Source: Sipunculus nudus (lineage: Eukaryota > Annelida > Sipuncula > Golfingiida > Sipunculidae). From it: a stretch of 64,000 bases of DNA. The notes under the pieces are model-generated. The model ran no database searches, was not told the DNA's origin, and saw nothing but the letters and a program-made list of their open reading frames with translations. The translations under genes and the position numbers were made by a program. Shown here one piece after another: positions 55,501 to 61,500 of this stretch. Each line of letters opens with the position of its first letter. The stretch's first letter is position 1. The stretch lies in assembly GCA_026874595.1 (NCBI GenBank), contig CM049317.1, positions 54,353,118 to 54,417,117 on the forward strand, in the 5' to 3' direction.

Positions 55501-58500
55501 CTTATTTTTCAGGAAGCATTTGGTGGATTGTTATGAATCATGGTACATACCTCTCCATTTTAAATTTATAACTGAGACATGTACAGATATACATCCATGC
55601 GAGAACAGATATTTAGTACTTGTTACTGTTACCACCTCTAAACACTGTTCTTTTGGCTGAGGGCTTTTGTCAGCTTCTGCTGATATTCTAGTTTTTAATT
55701 GTTTACCTTTTGCAGGCCTGTGTTTTTTATTTTAATGTATTCTGAACAGTTGGATGATGCTGCTAGAATGATGTCTGACAGATGAACAGTAATTTTGCCC
55801 ACTTTTGTTTTACATATTTACCTTACTCTTGGTAGTTGAAGCAGTAATTTTAGACTTTTTCCATGAGCTTGTACACTATGCATATTGGTTTTTCTGCTTG
55901 GATTGACACCAATGATTTTTGTGAGACTTTTCCAGTGAAAACAGATACATGCCAGATACTCTGAGAGAATCCAAACCTATAAAAGGTCCCAATCACCTAA
56001 TATGATTTTTACAAATGATTCTTACCACAACTGATAACTATGTTAGGTTCTCTGGTATAAAAGAATATATAATTTTTATATATATCAATCGACAAAGGTG
56101 GACTTCGATAATTAATAATGGCTCTGACTGGAGTCCATACCATAAATGGGCAAAGCTTTCATTAAATGGTACAACAGAAATAATTTGTCTTTTTTAATCT
56201 GTAATACATGGAAAACATTGCAATAACTGCCTTAATACGTCAATCTTAAAGGGGGCCTCATCACCTATAAAGCAGGTTGAATTAATACAAAAAGTAGCTT
56301 ATTCCCTTTAAAATAAATCTGTACCTGCCAAAATATTGCCTTGAAACTGTTTGCTTACTCCAGATAATATGTGTTACAAACAGTGGACCGGGCGTGATCA
56401 CAGGTGTCACAGCACCTGCAGCCATATGCATTGCCGAGGCCACAACATATGTCAATCAGGAGATGCCCTGACAGACTTCGCACAAAAAATGTAATACATG
56501 TACACTGCGTGTTGTAGCTCACAAATGGACCTCCAGTCACATGGCCTTGTCATTGTTAACAGACATACCTGGTCTGTGTTTACCAACACGTAGAGCCATA
56601 ACAAGGCATTAAACAGCCACATGTAAAGTACTAAGACTGTGTGCTTGGATGGTTTTGCTGGTGGAAACTTTTGTATAAAGCAAAACTGAAAGTGTGAAAG
56701 AATATGTAAAATATTGCTCATAATTATGTCCCTTTAATGATAAGATAATTGTATCATTTAGATATAACATATTTGATTTATTTTTCCATGTAAAGCAGCC
56801 CAAACAGTTAATGGCAGTTGTCACCAACAGATGTCTCTAGTGTGGTACTAAAAGGTCCATTGCAGCTCCAGTGAAATCTGACAAGCCCAACCCCCTGCAG
56901 GGACCAGCCAAGGTGGTGGTGTTAGGCCAAAAACAAAATAAGGTTTGGTTCTCAGGCAATTTTTTTTTTAAATCAATGAGGGCAGGTGTTTTTTTTTTAT
57001 TTTTAAATTGTTTTTGTATGTTTCGAAAAAAATGTCAAATGATTAGGGAAAAGCATGATAATAACAGATTTATTTTGCTAAACAATTAAAAGCACTACAT
57101 AACAAAGGACATTTTATCAGCATTGTATGATTTTATCTTCTTGAAAGAAATGTCTGAGCGGCTGGAGCTCGAAATTTGTAAGTGTCTATTGAAAATCAAA
57201 ATAAAATTGTTTGATGCGGGGGTTTAAAATTGACATTGGCGGTGCCTGAGAACCATACCTTTTATTTTTTGGGCCTTAGTGAGGGGTCATGTTTGCCTGA
57301 TGGTCGTGGTAGCAGGGTAGTTGTAAGGGGATCTCACTGTATTTGTTCTTGTTCCTATAGATGTCACATGTACATAAAACCATAATGAGAAAGAACTACT
57401 TACATGTTTAAAAAAATCACTTTAAAGGTCATAGTTGGTTTTGAAACTTTGGCATCATAGGTATATTATTAAATTATAGATAATTGATTTTCTGATAAAA
57501 CAATATTCAGGTTTAATTTGGTAATCCAATTCACAGTTGGTGATCTTCTTTTTCTGGCAAATAATACATTATTGTATCGCCAGACATAGTCTGGAGATCC
57601 TATGGTTTAGGCACGGTCGCGCCGCCGCCGCCGCCGCAGAGATTTCTTTTGGACACAATAACTCAAAAAATATTTCACGGATCTTTACCAAACTTGGTAT
57701 ATGTATAGATATGGGTGAGAGGACGACGCCTATTTAAAATGAGGTCATGAACTCAACTAGGAGGGTGACCTTGACATTGAATAGGTTCAATTTTGGGGAA
57801 AATCACACAAATTCTTAAATATCTCAAGAAAACTTGCATGGATTGATCCCAAAATCAAGTTGATCGAAGATCATGGATAGGGTTGTCATGTTCCAGAAAC
57901 TGGTGGCGCCACCTATTATTCTTTACTTGTTTTCATGCTGTTTAATATCCCCAAAATTGCTACTTGACAGTACTGTGAGCATTATAAGTCAAAAACTAAT
58001 GGACAGATTTCTTTCATATTATGCAAATACATAGATATGGGTTATGGGATGATGTTTATTTAAATTGGGGTCATGACCTTTCCTATGAGAGTGGCCTTGA
58101 CCTTGAAAATTGCCATATATGGTGAAAATCACACAAAATCATTAATTTCTCAATAAGGGATGCATGCATTGGTCCAAAAATCAACTTGACCGAAGATCTT
58201 GGATAGTAATGTCATGTACCGGAAACAGGTGGCGCCACCTGTTATTCTTTTACTTGTTTTCGTGCCGTTTAATACCCCATCATTGCCACTTAACAGTACA
58301 TTTATAACCTGTGAGCATTATAAGTCAAAAACTAATGGACAGATTTCTTTCATATTATGCATATACATAGACATGGGTTATGGGATGATGTAAATATAAA
58401 TTGGGGTCATGACCTTTCCTATTAGAGTGGCCTTGACCTTGAATATTGCCATATATGGTGAAAATTACACAAAATCATTAATATCTCAATAAGGGATGCA

Positions 58501-61500
58501 TGCATTGGTCCAAAAATCAACATGTTCGAAGATCTTGGAAAGTATTGTCATGTACCGGAAACAGGTGGCGCCACCTGTTATTCTTTTACTTGTTTTGTGC
58601 CGTTTAATACCCCATCATTGCCATTTATCAGTACTGTGAGCATTATAAGTCAAAAACTAATTTACAATTTTCTTTCATATTATGCATATACATGGATATG
58701 GGTTATAGGATAATGTTTATTTGAATAGGGGTCATGACCTTTCCAATGAGTGGCCTTGACCTTGAATATTGCCATATATGGTGAAAATCACACAAAATCA
58801 TTAATTTCTCAATAAGGGATGAATTGATTGGTCCAAAATTCAACTTGAACGAAGATCTTGGATAGTGTTGTCATGTACGGGAAACAGGTGGTGCCACCTG
58901 TTATTCTTTTACTTGTTTTCGTGCCGTTTAATACCCAATCATTGCCACTTAACAGTATTGTGAGCATTATAAGTCAAAAACTAATGGACAGATTTCTTGC
59001 ATATACATAGACATGGGTTAGGGGATGATGTATATTGAAATTTGGATCATGACCTTTTCTATGAGAATGACCTTTTCTATGAGTGTGGTCTGATATTAAT
59101 TGTTGCTGAAGATGGGGGGCCTATTCTTAAAGGGGGGGGGGGATTAATTGTCTGGGGATACTATGGCACCTGCGGTGCCAAGAAATATCTAGTTTTATTA
59201 TATTTCTGATCTTGTGACCAGTACTGACCATACATGTGAGTACTTTATTTAACTTTTTTCTTCGAACTAAACCTTGCGTTGGTCTTTCACCTAAAAATTC
59301 TCAGGATTCCATTTACTATATAAATTTAGCTTGGCAACAGAGCAGATGTTATATGAAAAGATATTAAGGCATTCTGGTAATCTGTCACCCTGGGCAGAAC
59401 CTGGTATTAAACCATTTTGTGCAGGTGCTTTGGTAACCATGAATACAAGACTCAAGTGGCCTTTTTATATTGGGCTGTTAAGCCTAACTTTGACTTGTGA
59501 TACAAGCCATATGGAGGAATGTACACATTAACTTGTAATATTATATATGAGCAAAAAAAGCACCTACCTAACAATTCTGTTCCTTTCTCTTCAAATCATA
59601 CTGTTTTAATCTCAATGATTTAGAAGTCCTTCAGTGCTTTGGTGTCATATCAACTGCTTAACTTACTCAGAGGTGTATCATGTAATGTATAATGAAGGCA
59701 TTGGTTCCATGCAGTGATATCTTCTGAATGGTGCACCTATGTCCAGCCTAGCTGTCATAAATACCTATTGGGTAAAGTATACAAGGCCTATAAATAATTA
59801 ACGACCACCCTGCCAATTGCTCAGTCCAGCAAGGCTTGAGTTCTGGGATTTATGAACTAATCTGAATGGTGTCCCGCCAGCATGAGTTCAGGTAGGGGAC
59901 AGGTCGTTAAGAGCACACATCAATATACTCACCAGTGGTCTGTATTATTTGGTCAGTACATGCCATGGGCTGTTCCAAATAATATTTGCTGTCATGGCCC
60001 ATTGTTGGCACTGCTTAGTAAATAATGGACTCCAGTCTCCTGTCCACATATAATAATTTTATGCTTGAGAACACCTGTTTATTTTGTTGCCAGTCTTTTC
60101 AAGGGTTTCTGCTTCTTTCTTACTAATTTGTTTGCCATGACATATTAAATAACACTCCACTGAATATTAACAAAGTATGTATGATTAGCATGAATAATAT
60201 ATCATATTGTATTTACTGTTTAATGAATGCAAAACTATTGAATTTGTTAGGTATGTTTGAATTTTCAGAAACATGACATATTTATTTATGCCATGGAATG
60301 TAACAAAATATGTTTCTTTAGCAGGAATAATATATCATATTGTATTTACACTGTTTCATTAATGCATACTTAATAAATACTGTTTTAGTTATGTTTGCTT
60401 TCTCAGTCTTAGGCATGACATTTACTGTTCTTCTCACTGCTTCACTAGTGTGAATAATGTTACCATATTGTATTTACCTTGTTTCTGTCATGCATACATT
60501 TTGTCATAGATGCATGGGAGTTTTATGTACTGGTAGTTTTGCTAATATTTAATAGGATATGTCTTTGCAATGCCATTTATCAGTATTTAGTCCTCTGTGT
60601 AATTTCTCAGTGAAAATTAGAATTAATTGAAATTTTCACTTGAAATCAATACAAGTTTAACTTATCATTGAAAAGTTGAATCCAGATCACTAAATAATGA
60701 ATAATAAGAAAATTGTGAAAAAGTGATTTATATTTTATTACTTTTCACATATATGGAAAGGGATCTCAGGAAAGAATGGCTCAGTAAAAGCTACAGGTAA
60801 ACATTGCATCTTTGAAAATGGAACAAAGGAAAAAGTTGAAAATATGGCAGTCAGTTCATTATTTTTTCTATCCAATCATATATATATATATATATATATA
60901 TATAATCCACTTGTCCAGCTCGCTAGGAAATAACATAGTTTGTTGTGAATGAAAACTGACAACCACTAACCGGCATCTGAATATTTCAATAATTACCAGT
61001 TCAGGCATTTAGACTAAGCCTCTTGGTTGATTATTAAATAATTAGGATAAACTCAGATCAGATTAAGCATGCATATGGGTCAGTGTCTGATTAGGGCTAT
61101 TTTCCTCAATGAAGTGGTTGTATTTACAAATTAGGATTTGAAGGATTAGGTGGATGAACTGCAGGCTGAAGTGCAGCAGATATATTTTATCAAGTTAGAC
61201 CATACCAACCAATTCACTGTCAATATTTCACTCAAATAACATATTTCCTTTGGTTTATTTTATTTTTAATAATATTTTTATTATGAAAGAGACAGCCTTA
61301 ATGAAAGAATGATGGGTAATAGTTGTTAATGAAATGGAAATGACAATTTTCATAATAAGTCTTTAAAAGAAAAATAGTAAGTTTAAAAAAAAAAGAGAAA
61401 AGATATGTTTTTCAGCCTTTTTATGATAGATTTTCAATAAAAATAACATAATCTGGGGACAATTGTTTTTCTAAACAGGTAAAAGTACACCATAACAAAT

